Origin: Deltaproteobacteria bacterium
Lineage (GTDB): Bacteria > Desulfobacterota > Desulfobacteria > Desulfobacterales > UBA5852
Length of the DNA stretch: 64,000 bases
Assembly (NCBI GenBank): GCA_020444045.1
Contig: JAHLLS010000013.1
Coordinates: forward strand, 62,001-126,000
Reading direction: 5' to 3'
A model generated the notes under the pieces. It did not search any database. It saw nothing but the letters and a program-made list of their open reading frames with translations, and was not told where the DNA came from. This document shows positions 54,861-63,145 of this stretch, piece after piece; positions within the stretch are counted from its first letter, which is position 1; each line of letters starts with the position of its first letter. Made by a program: the position numbers and the translations under genes.

Positions 54861-55952
54861 ATGGCGGAAGTGCGCTTGGAACATGTTTCTAAACATTTTG
54901 ATGAGGTTGTGGCGGTCAGCGACTTCAGCCTTTCCATCGCGGACAAGGAGTTCGTGGTGCTCGTGGGGCCCAGCGGCTGCGGCAAAACCACCGCGCTCAG
55001 AATGATCGCCGGTCTGGAGGATGTGACCAGCGGATCTCTCTATATCGGCGACCGGCCCGTTACCAATGTGCCCGCCAAAGACCGGAATATCGCCATGGTA
55101 TTCCAGAACTACGCCTTGTATCCTCATATGACGGTATACGACAATATGGCTTTTTCGCTGGAAATGCACAAGACCCCAAAATCGGAAATAAAAAAGCGGG
55201 TTCAGGAAGCGGCTGAAATACTGGGCATTCAGGAGTTGCTCGACCGCAAGCCCAAGCAGCTTTCGGGCGGGCAACGGCAGCGTGTGGCGGTGGGAAGGGC
55301 CATAGTCAGGAAACCGGAAGTGTTTCTTTTTGACGAGCCTCTCTCCAACCTGGACGCCAAACTGCGGGCTCAGACCCGAGTGGAGTTGAAAAAGCTGCAC
55401 GAACGCATTGCGACTACCGCTGTCTATGTGACCCACGATCAGGTGGAAGCCATGACCATGGGTGACAGAATAGTGGTCATGAAAGACGGGATCATTCAGC
55501 AGGTAGGAAACCCGCTGGAATTGTACCGGGCTCCGGCCAATAAATTTGTGGGGGGCTTTTTGGGGAGCCCCACCATGAACTTTTTCGAAGCGGAGTTGTC
55601 CGGGGCGCCGGATTCCCTGCGGCTGAAGACCGCCGGATTCACCCTCAATCTGCCGCGATCGAAAGCGTCGAGCATAGAACACTACCCTGAGAAACGGGTT
55701 ATCGTGGGGATTCGGCCGGAAGATCTCCGCCCCGCCGCCGACACGACCGCCAATAACACCATTTCATTATTGATCGATGTGGTGGAGCCCATCGGGAGTG
55801 AAACGTATGTTTTCGGCGCCGCGGACGATGTCGCGCTCGTGGCGGGCGTGGGACGGGATTCGCTCGTAAAGGCGCACCAGAACGTTGTCTTAACACCGAT
55901 CATGGACAATATACATCTCTTTGATATTCGAGACGAAAAAACCCTCCTCTGA
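54861..55952 (+). CDS. Sugar ABC transporter ATPase, UgpC/MsmK type
   Basis: 363 residues. Walker A GPSGCGKTT, Q-loop FQNYALYPHM, signature LSGGQRQRVAVGRAI, Walker B VFLFDEPLSNLDAKLR, and switch His (VTHDQVEAMTMGDR) are intact. The C-terminal 110 residues form the TOBE/regulatory domain (VIVGIRPEDLRP) common in CUT1 ATPases. TAAAGGAG lies before ATG 54861, overlapping the end of the upstream gene. It powers the importer. It is convergent with the next gene, only 15 bp away. Confidence 0.95.
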   Translation: MAEVRLEHVSKHFDEVVAVSDFSLSIADKEFVVLVGPSGCGKTTALRMIAGLEDVTSGSLYIGDRPVTNVPAKDRNIAMVFQNYALYPHMTVYDNMAFSLEMHKTPKSEIKKRVQEAAEILGIQELLDRKPKQLSGGQRQRVAVGRAIVRKPEVFLFDEPLSNLDAKLRAQTRVELKKLHERIATTAVYVTHDQVEAMTMGDRIVVMKDGIIQQVGNPLELYRAPANKFVGGFLGSPTMNFFEAELSGAPDSLRLKTAGFTLNLPRSKASSIEHYPEKRVIVGIRPEDLRPAADTTANNTISLLIDVVEPIGSETYVFGAADDVALVAGVGRDSLVKAHQNVVLTPIMDNIHLFDIRDEKTLL

Positions 55953-55967
55953 CGGCTTCGTTTAAAG

Positions 55968-56258
55968 CTAGAAGCCCAGGCTGAATACTCTGATCTTTGC
56001 CGGTTCAGCCAGGTATGGGGCCAACGCGTGTTCCAGGCCGATACGTTCTTCGCTGTTTATCCAATTATTCCAAGCCCCCACGTCGGTCCATTGCGCTACT
56101 ATCACCACCTCGTCGTTATCGATGTAATTTACCAGCGTCTCTCCGCCGATGTAACCTTTCCGCTTCATCGCGGCTATCCTGATCTTATGAATTATCTCAA
56201 TAACTTCTTTGGAAGGAGGCTCTCTCAATTTTCGCTCCACCATTATTTTGAAGCTCAT
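55968..56258 (-). CDS. ABM-domain (antibiotic biosynthesis monooxygenase-like) protein
   Basis: 96 residues, one ferredoxin-like ABM domain: IMVERKLREPP at the start, GYIGGETLVNYIDNDEVVIVAQWTDVGAWNNW in the middle, and a final strand. The family includes heme-degrading and quinone-oxidising monooxygenases, but many members have no known activity. GGAG (reading on the minus strand AGGAGTCCCCC) precedes the ATG. It is the last gene of the long minus-strand metal/redox block. A heme role cannot be told from sequence. Confidence 0.8.
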   Translation of the reverse strand: MSFKIMVERKLREPPSKEVIEIIHKIRIAAMKRKGYIGGETLVNYIDNDEVVIVAQWTDVGAWNNWINSEERIGLEHALAPYLAEPAKIRVFSLGF

Positions 56259-56382
56259 GGGGGACTCCTTTCTGTTGAAATTTCACCAGGGCGCCGCTCA
56301 GCCTTTTTATAAAATAATCTGTCAGCGCTGCGATTATGGCAAGACACGGATCAATCGCGCTTTACAAAGCGTATATGTGTTA

Positions 56383-57357
56383 TTAATCCAGCGTCCTTAC
56401 ATAGAATGTCTTGTTTTCATACCTTGTTTTTATAAGCTCTTTGCGATCAAGCAAATTTTGGACACAAGACCACCCGGCGTTAGCTTTTCTCAGATACTCT
56501 TCGACAGCGTCTTCCCGCATGGGATGGACAGCGGTGATACTCAGCAGGTCCTCTTCGATATTTCCGGTAAACGCAAATTCGTTACCCTCATATCCCACCA
56601 GACACTCAACTTGTCCAACTCGTGATTTCAGCGTCTGGTAGGCCCGATTGATGATGGTTTCAGGGGGACGCCGAACATTTTTCAATGCGGGCGGCCTGAT
56701 CGGAATGGATATATAGGCTTTTGCGGGGGCGAGTCTTTCCAAAAACACGGCAAGATCTTCCATGTTTTTTACCCCGTCGTTAACATCCTCGACAAGCATG
56801 GTTTCCGTTACCAGTTCTCCCCTGTAAATCCTGGCAAATTCGCTCGCCCCATCGAGTATCTCGACCAATCGCAGGCTCTTATGCGGCCGGTTTATCTTTC
56901 TCCAAACGCTTTCTTGTGTTGAGTCCATCTTCAGTGAGACCCAATCGGCTTTTAACAGATCGTTCCTCACGCTTTCGTCGCTGAGAAGTGAAGTGTTGCT
57001 GATGACGGCGATTTTGATGTTCAGAGGCTTGAGAAGCTCTATTTCATCGCCCAGATTGCTGTCCAGCGTCGGTTCGCCGTCGGAAACAAAAGTAAGAAAA
57101 TCAATAGCCGCATCCCGTCTTTTCGCCTGCTCTATCTTGACGCGTACTTCATCATAGACCCGTTCAGGGCTGTAAAACGCTCCTCTCTCGCGCCGAGGCG
57201 GAAAACCTGATCCGAGTTGGCAATATATGCAGGAATAGCTGCATATCTTAGGTGGAATATTGTTTATACCCAGGCTTTTACCCAATCGCCTGGATGGTAC
57301 CGGTCCAAATGCGATCATGTGCGCGATACCCCATTGCTCTTCACGAAGCGTTTCCAT
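56383..57357 (-). CDS. Radical SAM protein
   Basis: 324 residues. FGPVPSRRLGKSLGINNIPP is followed by the Fe-S motif CSYSCIYCQLG (CxxxCxxC). SDGEPTLDSNLG and ISNTSLLSD are conserved downstream elements. This subfamily of about 300-residue radical SAM proteins is common in anaerobes and archaea; its reaction is unknown. A C-terminal 80-residue extension may be a winged helix (EDAVEEYLRKANAGWSCVQNLLDRKELIKTRYENKTFYV). ATG 57357 has GGAGGA almost adjacent; ATG 57318 directly before the conserved region is an alternative start. Confidence 0.88.
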   Translation of the reverse strand: METLREEQWGIAHMIAFGPVPSRRLGKSLGINNIPPKICSYSCIYCQLGSGFPPRRERGAFYSPERVYDEVRVKIEQAKRRDAAIDFLTFVSDGEPTLDSNLGDEIELLKPLNIKIAVISNTSLLSDESVRNDLLKADWVSLKMDSTQESVWRKINRPHKSLRLVEILDGASEFARIYRGELVTETMLVEDVNDGVKNMEDLAVFLERLAPAKAYISIPIRPPALKNVRRPPETIINRAYQTLKSRVGQVECLVGYEGNEFAFTGNIEEDLLSITAVHPMREDAVEEYLRKANAGWSCVQNLLDRKELIKTRYENKTFYVRTLD

Positions 57358-57393
57358 TCCTCCCGGCGGTTTCCCGTTATCCTCACCAGGATA

Positions 57394-57639
57394 CTAAAGT
57401 CGCGGATCGATATTGCCGGTCCCGCCACATTCTGGAGTATAGCAGGTCACATTTTTAAACTCGCATTTGGCGTGGCATTCCGGGCAAACATCAGGCGGAA
57501 CTGACGCGGTTATGAGAAAACCGCATTCAGCGCACTTCCAATATGTCAGACCGCACGTCGGACAGATATCTCCCTCGAATTTATCCGACGCGGTAAAACC
57601 GCAGTGAGCGCATACCCACTCGTGCTGGGTGTCAGTCAT
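57394..57639 (-). CDS. Rubredoxin-like zinc-ribbon protein
   Basis: 81 residues with ten Cys. CAHCGF and CPTCG form one rubredoxin-like knuckle pair, CAECGF and CPECH a second, and two further Cys follow (CYTPECGG). Such proteins bind Zn or Fe and often accompany rubrerythrins or radical SAM enzymes in anaerobes. AGGAGG lies nine bases before ATG 57639. It precedes the radical SAM gene by 36 bp on the same strand, so a joint redox role is plausible. Confidence 0.8.
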   Translation of the reverse strand: MTDTQHEWVCAHCGFTASDKFEGDICPTCGLTYWKCAECGFLITASVPPDVCPECHAKCEFKNVTCYTPECGGTGNIDPRL

Positions 57640-57698
57640 GGCCGACTGCCTCCTTTCCCGGTACAATTCATTTAATTGACTGATATTCCGGTCCCCGG

Positions 57699-58871
57699 TC
57701 AGCTCAAATTATTTTTTATGGCCGATAATACGCCGTTTTCAACCACGTTGACCGATACACCCGCGTCCGCAAGGACGTATCCGGGACCCTTGCCCTCCAG
57801 GGTTTTGATAGCGTACACCTGGTCCACCCCGAGTTCCAACAGCCATTTCCCGACTTTTATCCCTTTGCCTTTGTCTTCCTGAAAAAACGGGTTGGGAATA
57901 AATTTTTCCTGAACAATGTTTCCATCTTTCTGCCGTATGGTCGCCAGATAGTACACCGGCGCTTCACCGAAATGCTCCGAGAGATGTTCACGATCTTCTT
58001 CCAACGGCGCGGCCACAATAATTTGGTCTTTGCTTTGCGGTTCGCAATGAATGACGATCGAATCAACGTTGGGCAGAAACTGCCGGATTTTTCGTTCAAT
58101 CTCATGACTGGCAAAATGGGATTTATCGAGTTCCTTTACGCGCAGCGAGACGTCCGCTTCAATAAACGTGTACCGACCTGAATTCCTTCCCCGCAACTGA
58201 TTGATTTCCACCACTTGCGGAATGTCCGCAATAGTCTTTTTCAATTGCTCCATTGTGTCAAAATCCAATGAGGCGTCCAGTAAAACCTTAATAGCGTCCA
58301 GCGCGATCCGGGCGCCCGCCCATCCGATAAAAATCGCCACAACCAGCGCCGCGGGACGATCGAGGGGCAGACCGAAGTATCCGCCGATCAAACCGACCAG
58401 GATCACGGCGGAAGTAAGAAAATCCGTATAAATGTGCCGGGCGTCGGCGATAAGGCTTGGCGACCTTGCTTCCTTGCCCACTTGAAGTTCGTATCGAGAA
58501 AAGAAAAAAGTGATGATGAGTGTGGCGATGACACCAATAATGGCGAACGGCAATGCCGAGCGGTTTAAGATCGCCTCGCCTTCAAACACCATCTTGACGA
58601 TCTCATACCCTGCCAGAAAGATAAGCACGGCCAGAACCAGGGATACCAGGTTTTCCACCTTGTACATGCCGTAGGGAAAAAGCTTCGTTCTGCGTCTGGA
58701 CAGCCTTATACCCGCCCACACCGTGGCCGAGGCCACAACGTCGGTCATGGAGTGGAGGGCGTCGGCTATGAGGGCCAACGATCCGGCCCACAAACCGAGC
58801 CCTCCCTTGAGCGCCATGAGGAAGGCGTTTATTCCAATGGCCATCAGGCCGACTTTCTCACTTCGCTCCAT
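57699..58871 (-). CDS. Cation diffusion facilitator fused to NifX-like (Fe-Mo cofactor-binding) domain
   Basis: 390 residues. Residues 1-200 are the CDF membrane domain with metal motifs ADALHSMTD (TM2) and ADARHIYTD (TM5). A cytoplasmic ferredoxin-like CDF domain follows (about 205-280). From about residue 285 a dinitrogenase Fe-Mo cofactor-binding fold (SKDQIIVAAPLEED...LSEHFGEAPVYYLA...GADAG-like VLADAGVSVNVV) is appended. CDF proteins export Zn, Fe or Mn; the fused domain may sense an Fe-S or Mo species. Neighbouring Mrp and NifX genes support Fe-S or metal cluster handling. Confidence 0.9.
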   Translation of the reverse strand: MERSEKVGLMAIGINAFLMALKGGLGLWAGSLALIADALHSMTDVVASATVWAGIRLSRRRTKLFPYGMYKVENLVSLVLAVLIFLAGYEIVKMVFEGEAILNRSALPFAIIGVIATLIITFFFSRYELQVGKEARSPSLIADARHIYTDFLTSAVILVGLIGGYFGLPLDRPAALVVAIFIGWAGARIALDAIKVLLDASLDFDTMEQLKKTIADIPQVVEINQLRGRNSGRYTFIEADVSLRVKELDKSHFASHEIERKIRQFLPNVDSIVIHCEPQSKDQIIVAAPLEEDREHLSEHFGEAPVYYLATIRQKDGNIVQEKFIPNPFFQEDKGKGIKVGKWLLELGVDQVYAIKTLEGKGPGYVLADAGVSVNVVENGVLSAIKNNLS

Positions 58872-58880
58872 AGGACCGTC

Positions 58881-59102
58881 TTAAAAGCGGCGGTTCAAAG
58901 CCGCTCCGCATTGGGGGCATTTTATTTGCAAACAAGGAACGCCGCGCTGATGGGGCTGGGTGTGGCCGCACTGGGGGCAAACACAATCGTCGCCCGGTCC
59001 CATGGCGGCTCCGCCCATACGGCCCCGGCCTCCTCCTTGACCCATGCCTCGTCCGGTTCCCGGGCCTTTTCCCGCGGGTCCTGTTCCGTCACTTCTGGGC
59101 AT
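58881..59102 (-). CDS. Small Gly-rich zinc-ribbon protein (DUF5320-like start)
   Basis: 73 residues. The N-terminus MPRSDGTGPAGKGPGTGRGMG is the typical DUF5320 opening. The C-terminal half has CVCPQCGH and CPQCGA, a likely zinc ribbon. ATG 59102 is preferred because AGGAGG is nine bases upstream; ATG 59111 would have no spacing. It lies nine bases upstream of the CDF gene and is probably co-transcribed and translationally coupled. Function unknown. Confidence 0.7.
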   Translation of the reverse strand: MPRSDGTGPAGKGPGTGRGMGQGGGRGRMGGAAMGPGDDCVCPQCGHTQPHQRGVPCLQIKCPQCGAALNRRF

Positions 59103-59263
59103 GACAAACATCCTCCTTCCTTGTAGATGCGCACTGACGGCGCGTTCAGGTAGTGACAAGCCGTCAGGAATCGTCGGATTCACCGGCTCGTATTATCATT
59201 TTTTTATACCGCCTCTTGGTTCGGTATATTCCAAGAGATTCCGCAAAACAGTCTTGCTTGCTT

Positions 59264-60457
59264 TCATCTCTCATAATCTTCCTGCTTAAAACGACTTGTT
59301 TCCTGCGCTTCTTCGGGCTCATCGGTCGCGCGCTCCTTGGGCAACGTAACGGTGAACACCGTTCCCCGGCCCACTTCACTGGATACCAGGACCCGTCCGC
59401 CATGCGCTTTGATGATCTTCATGACTGCGGCAAGACCCAGCCCGTGACCTCGATGCTTTGTGTGACCGCTTCCCCGATAGAAGGTGTCGAATATGTACGG
59501 CAATTCTTCGGGCGGAATGCCCGTCCCTTGATCGCTGACCCGTATCATGATCTCCTTCGCGGTTTCCTCGATATCTATGGAAACGGTGGTTTTTTCTGGT
59601 GAAAACTTCAGAGCGTTTTCCAGTAAGTTTGTAAACACCCGTCGGAGACGATGTGAATCGGCATCTATAACGGGAATTTTTTCGTCATATAGGAATTCTA
59701 GCTCGATTCCGGCCTGTCTGAATCTCGGCTGATAGACTTCGATCAACTCCAAAAGCGTTTTGTCCAAGTCCGTGGCGCTCAAGTTCAGGTTAAGCCGTCC
59801 GGTTTCCAGACGTGAAAAATCCAGAAAATCGTTTATAAGCAGCTCCAGGGTTTCAGCCTCCTTTTGAAGGATGTGGAGATATTGGGCTCGTTTGTCCTCC
59901 GCGATCTCCGCGCCCTTGTTCAGCATGCGGAGCGCGAATCCCTGAATGCTCACCAGAGGGGATTTCATGTCATGGGCGAACATGGAGATAAGATTGGCGC
60001 GTTCCCGTTCCAAGGCTTTCAGATCGCTGATGTCCTGAATGACTTCCACGCCCCCAATAAGCGTCCCGGCGGTATCGTACAGCGCGGATATGCTCAACCG
60101 CACCGGAATGTGAACGCCTTCTTTGTTGCGGATGGTTGTTTCCAGCCGAACCATGGGTTTCCTGCTGGTCAAAACCGTCTTGAGGGGGCAGCGGCTTCCG
60201 CACATTCCGCCTTGCAGGATATTGCCGCAGTAATTGCCTTTGGACTCTTTTTCAAGGTATCCGGTGATCTTTTCCGCCCATGGATTCATCTCCATTATTT
60301 TCAAGTCAGGGTCCAGGGTGATAACGCCGACCGGCATGTTTTCAATGGTCAAAGCGAGGAGTTTCAATCGGTCAAGGCCCGCTAACCCGTTATCAGAAGG
60401 ATCAACGGCGTGGTCCATTTCGATCGGCGCATGTTTTTTGACTGAGCTATCGGTCAT
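59264..60457 (-). CDS. PAS-domain sensor histidine kinase
   Basis: About 397 residues, no membrane segment seen, so probably cytoplasmic. A PAS domain (about 30-150) contains four Cys in NYCGNILQGGMCGSRCPL, suggesting a metal or Fe-S/redox sensor. The phospho-accepting His is in FAHDMKSPLVS, the N box is NLLENALKFSPE, and the G boxes are DQGTGIPPEEL and GHGLGLAAV. No response regulator gene is adjacent. ATG 60457 is chosen for the AAGGTGAGG upstream; longer starts (60478, 60517) remain possible. It sits inside the Mrp/NifX/CDF block. Confidence 0.9.
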   Translation of the reverse strand: MTDSSVKKHAPIEMDHAVDPSDNGLAGLDRLKLLALTIENMPVGVITLDPDLKIMEMNPWAEKITGYLEKESKGNYCGNILQGGMCGSRCPLKTVLTSRKPMVRLETTIRNKEGVHIPVRLSISALYDTAGTLIGGVEVIQDISDLKALERERANLISMFAHDMKSPLVSIQGFALRMLNKGAEIAEDKRAQYLHILQKEAETLELLINDFLDFSRLETGRLNLNLSATDLDKTLLELIEVYQPRFRQAGIELEFLYDEKIPVIDADSHRLRRVFTNLLENALKFSPEKTTVSIDIEETAKEIMIRVSDQGTGIPPEELPYIFDTFYRGSGHTKHRGHGLGLAAVMKIIKAHGGRVLVSSEVGRGTVFTVTLPKERATDEPEEAQETSRFKQEDYER

Positions 60458-60573
60458 CGTCCTCACCTTCGCTTTCATTGTCTCACAGCTTGTGATAAGC
60501 GTTTCTCCTGTTGGCATGTTCGGCGCGGTCCAGTGAAGGGAGAGCGTCCCGGATCAATGCGCCATGCGCCGCT

Positions 60574-61494
60574 TTACTGTATTGTTACGCCTACATCCGG
60601 TTCATTGCTTTCGGCGATTGTCGGATGAGGGTCTCTTTTCAGACCGCTTCTTGTCAGCTCGATAAGCTCGTCGACCATGTGGCTGAATTTCCGTGTGTAC
60701 TCATTCGTTTCGTCACTGAGAATCTCGATAACTCCTTTGTCCGACTCCTGTACGACTCTGGGTTCGATAGGCAGTTCTCCCAGAAACCTTATACCCATCC
60801 TTCCCGCGGTCGCTTGTCCTCCGCCCCGGTTGAACAAATCTATGTGAGCGCCACAGTGCGGACACACCAGGCCGCTCATGTTCTCCACTATACCGGCCAT
60901 ACGCAGGTTTACGCTCCTGCAGAAACTTATCGATTTCCGCACATCGGCAAGAGAGATTTCCTGCGGAGTAGTGACGATAATGGCGTAGGCGTCCGGCACG
61001 GTTTGGGCCACCGTCAACGGTTCATCGCCCGTGCCGGGAGGTGAGTCGAAGATAAGATAGTCCAGTTCACCCCATTCGACATCCGAAATAAACTGCCGAA
61101 TCACATGGATTTTCAAAGGGCCGCGCCAGATGGTGGCGCCGTCTCTGTCCTGCAGCAAGTATTCAATGGACATGACCTCCAGGTTGGGCAGGATGGAAAT
61201 GGGTCGTACGGTTTGGGAGCTGGAAGGCTGCAGAGCTCCTTTGAATCCGAGTATGCGCGGGATGCTGGGTCCATGCAGGTCCACATCCATCAGGCCGACT
61301 GAAAAGCCGCGTTTAGCCAGGAGCACCGAAAGGTAGGCCGCCACGCTGCTTTTTCCGACGCCTCCCTTGCCGCTCATCACCAGGAATTTTGCGCCAATCT
61401 TGGCAAGCCGATCTTTGATCAACCGATCCTGTGACTCATGTTGTTCTTTTTTGGATTTCGTGGCGCTTTCGCCACGATCCTTTGGGCTCTTCAT
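60574..61494 (-). CDS. Mrp/NBP35-type P-loop ATPase (Fe-S cluster carrier)
   Basis: 306 residues. The deviant Walker A motif GKGGVGKSS (about residue 43), DVDLHGPSIPR and the C-terminal CPHC (GLVCPHCGAHIDLF) identify an ApbC/Mrp/NBP35 protein. These bind a bridging 4Fe-4S cluster between two subunits and pass it to target enzymes. A basic, Lys/Glu-rich N-terminal extension of about 35 residues is present. Located between the histidine kinase and the NifX-like gene, a setting common in anaerobic deltaproteobacteria. Confidence 0.94.
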   Translation of the reverse strand: MKSPKDRGESATKSKKEQHESQDRLIKDRLAKIGAKFLVMSGKGGVGKSSVAAYLSVLLAKRGFSVGLMDVDLHGPSIPRILGFKGALQPSSSQTVRPISILPNLEVMSIEYLLQDRDGATIWRGPLKIHVIRQFISDVEWGELDYLIFDSPPGTGDEPLTVAQTVPDAYAIIVTTPQEISLADVRKSISFCRSVNLRMAGIVENMSGLVCPHCGAHIDLFNRGGGQATAGRMGIRFLGELPIEPRVVQESDKGVIEILSDETNEYTRKFSHMVDELIELTRSGLKRDPHPTIAESNEPDVGVTIQ

Positions 61495-61554
61495 TACGTA
61501 TCCTCCGAATGAAACAGCGCAATTCCATGCTTTAAATCCTTGGGCACGAAAATA

Positions 61555-62139
61555 TTACGTACTTTCCAGTTCACGGATGCGAGCCTTGATCGTCTGTATT
61601 TCCCCTTCCAGTATTCGAGTGTCCTCGCGGAGCCAGGCGAGTTCCTCCTCCCTGGTCATCCGTCCTTGTTGTGGGCGCGCGCACTGTCTCCGCCCCAGTC
61701 CTCTTCCCGCGCCCCGACCGGAACCTCTACCCCGGCCCTGGCCCCGGCCCGCGCCTTGCGCAAGGCCTGCATTCTCAATCGCTCCCTGTTTGTACGCGCC
61801 TTGCGCAGGGCCCGCATTCTCAATCACTCCCTGTTTATACCTATCAACAACCTCTTTCACAGGGCCGGATTGCCCAAGCAGCAATTTGGTATTTGCGGTT
61901 TCAAGCACATCCATCGCCTTGGGACCCACTCTGCCCGTGAGAATAACGTCAGGGTTTTTGCCGAGGGCGGCTTGAGCCGCTTGGACGCCGGCGCCGCTGG
62001 ATAGATCGGCCGACTCATTTTTCATAGCCTCGCAACTCAGATCATCCGGATTGATGAATAGAAAGTATGCGCATCGGCCGAATCTTGGATCGAGATTGCT
62101 GTTAATATCGCTACCGTCCGCAGTCACACACACCAGCAT
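61555..62139 (-). CDS. NifX/NifB-family (dinitrogenase Fe-Mo cofactor-binding) protein with Gly/Arg-rich tail
   Basis: 194 residues. The first 110 match the MTH1175-like family: VTADGSDINSNLDPRFGRCAYFL, KNPDVILTGRVGPKAMDVL. Then a 15-residue unit (YKQG-I-ENAG-AQGA) occurs twice, a Gly/Arg-rich linker follows, and the end is a coiled coil (EELAWLREDTRILEGEIQTI) like the tail of DUF5320 proteins. It appears to be a NifX-like domain fused to a DUF5320-type tail. There are no nif structural genes here, so nitrogen fixation is not implied. Transcribed with Mrp. Confidence 0.88.
   Translation of the reverse strand: MLVCVTADGSDINSNLDPRFGRCAYFLFINPDDLSCEAMKNESADLSSGAGVQAAQAALGKNPDVILTGRVGPKAMDVLETANTKLLLGQSGPVKEVVDRYKQGVIENAGPAQGAYKQGAIENAGLAQGAGRGQGRGRGSGRGAGRGLGRRQCARPQQGRMTREEELAWLREDTRILEGEIQTIKARIRELEST
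61751..61840. repeat. 45-bp tandem duplication within the NifX-like gene
   Basis: Two adjacent 45-bp units (61751-61795 and 61796-61840) differing at only a few positions, encoding two copies of a 15-residue segment in frame. A recent slipped-strand or recombination duplication is likely. Confidence 0.85.
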
Positions 62140-62283
62140 ATCGAAACCTCCTTTAATCAGGGACGAACGATTCTCTCCCGAATGTGTCCGCCATTGACAG
62201 ATGTTTTGGGGAGGGAAACGTCCCGCTTTTCATTCGGCCGCGCGGAGGCGAATCATGATCCGCCTCTGCGCTCGATAAAGGGC

Positions 62284-62619
62284 CTACGCTTCCCGCGTCT
62301 CTTCCAACTCCTTGATGCGAGTCTGAATGCTTCCCAGCTCTTCCTGGAGTATTTGGGCATGGTTTTTCAATCCGCCAATCTCTTCCTCCCTGGACATCGT
62401 ATATCCGTAAGGAAAAGGCGGCGCGCCCCATGCCGCGCGGCCCCGGCCGGGTATTCCGGTCGCGAAATACTGGTTGCGCCAGCCGCGCCCTCCGCCCCGC
62501 CGCCAACCGAAAAAGGATCCTCGGGCGGGATACGGGGCTCCATACTCTGCGCACATTCCCTGACCTCTACCGCTCATGGGACCTCCTCCCATGGGGCCTG
62601 TTCTATCGAAACCGGGCAT
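62284..62619 (-). CDS. DUF5320 family protein
   Basis: 111 residues. N-terminal MPGFDRTGPMGGGPMSGRGQG is the DUF5320 signature, followed by a Gly/Arg/aromatic-rich middle and a C-terminal coiled coil (REEEIGGLKNHAQILQEELGSIQTRIKELEE). These proteins regularly accompany NifX-like and Mrp genes in anaerobes; their role is unknown, with scaffold or metal binding suggested. GGAGG precedes the ATG. It is the first gene of the minus-strand block. Confidence 0.85.
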   Translation of the reverse strand: MPGFDRTGPMGGGPMSGRGQGMCAEYGAPYPARGSFFGWRRGGGRGWRNQYFATGIPGRGRAAWGAPPFPYGYTMSREEEIGGLKNHAQILQEELGSIQTRIKELEETREA

Positions 62620-63145
62620 GATTTTTACCTCCTTCTGCTCGGGATCGGCGCCGCCGGTCCCGGTTTTTCAGTTTTACCCGTTTGACCTCATAGTGAGCAT
62701 ATTGCATGCCACTGAACGAGGGGTGATATTGATCGCGGATAAGTAGCTGATAATATGAATACTATTAAGATTTGAGCAATTTTAAACAGGCTTCGCGGGG
62801 AAAAGTGACCTGAAGTTATGGTTGCATAAGCGCAAATAAGGTTGCAAGTGTGATTCAATACCATAGCGTTTATGCGTCTATGGTTTCTCTCAAGTCCGAC
62901 TTCGCGTTTCAGGAACCGAAGAGCAGGCGGTCGCCGGCGAAATCGACGCAGGATAACGCCGTAAAAAACACCCGGGAGTTTCAGAAGGCGATACGCCCGG
63001 GCATGGATTTAAAAAGTAGTCGGATTCATTATAATGTGGACAGTTTTGGGCATAGATTCTATGGTTCTGGTAGGGGCGGCGCTGTGAAATACGATGGTGA
63101 AAGGCCGCAGAGAGCCTGAAAAGCGTACGAAGAAGGAGGGGAATC
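62620..63145. other. Divergent intergenic region
   Basis: 526 bp between the DUF5320 gene and the divergent dehydratase gene. A TATAAT at about 63031 could be a -10 element for the latter. A 90-codon frame here has no ribosome site and no protein-like features. Confidence 0.45.

Noticed and set aside
57699-62139. Nitrogen-fixation cluster
   Set aside because: NifX-like domains occur widely outside nif operons, and no nifHDK, nifB or nifEN genes are present.
62850-63119. 89-codon plus-strand frame
   Set aside because: No ribosome site or recognisable features; lies in the promoter region of the dehydratase gene.
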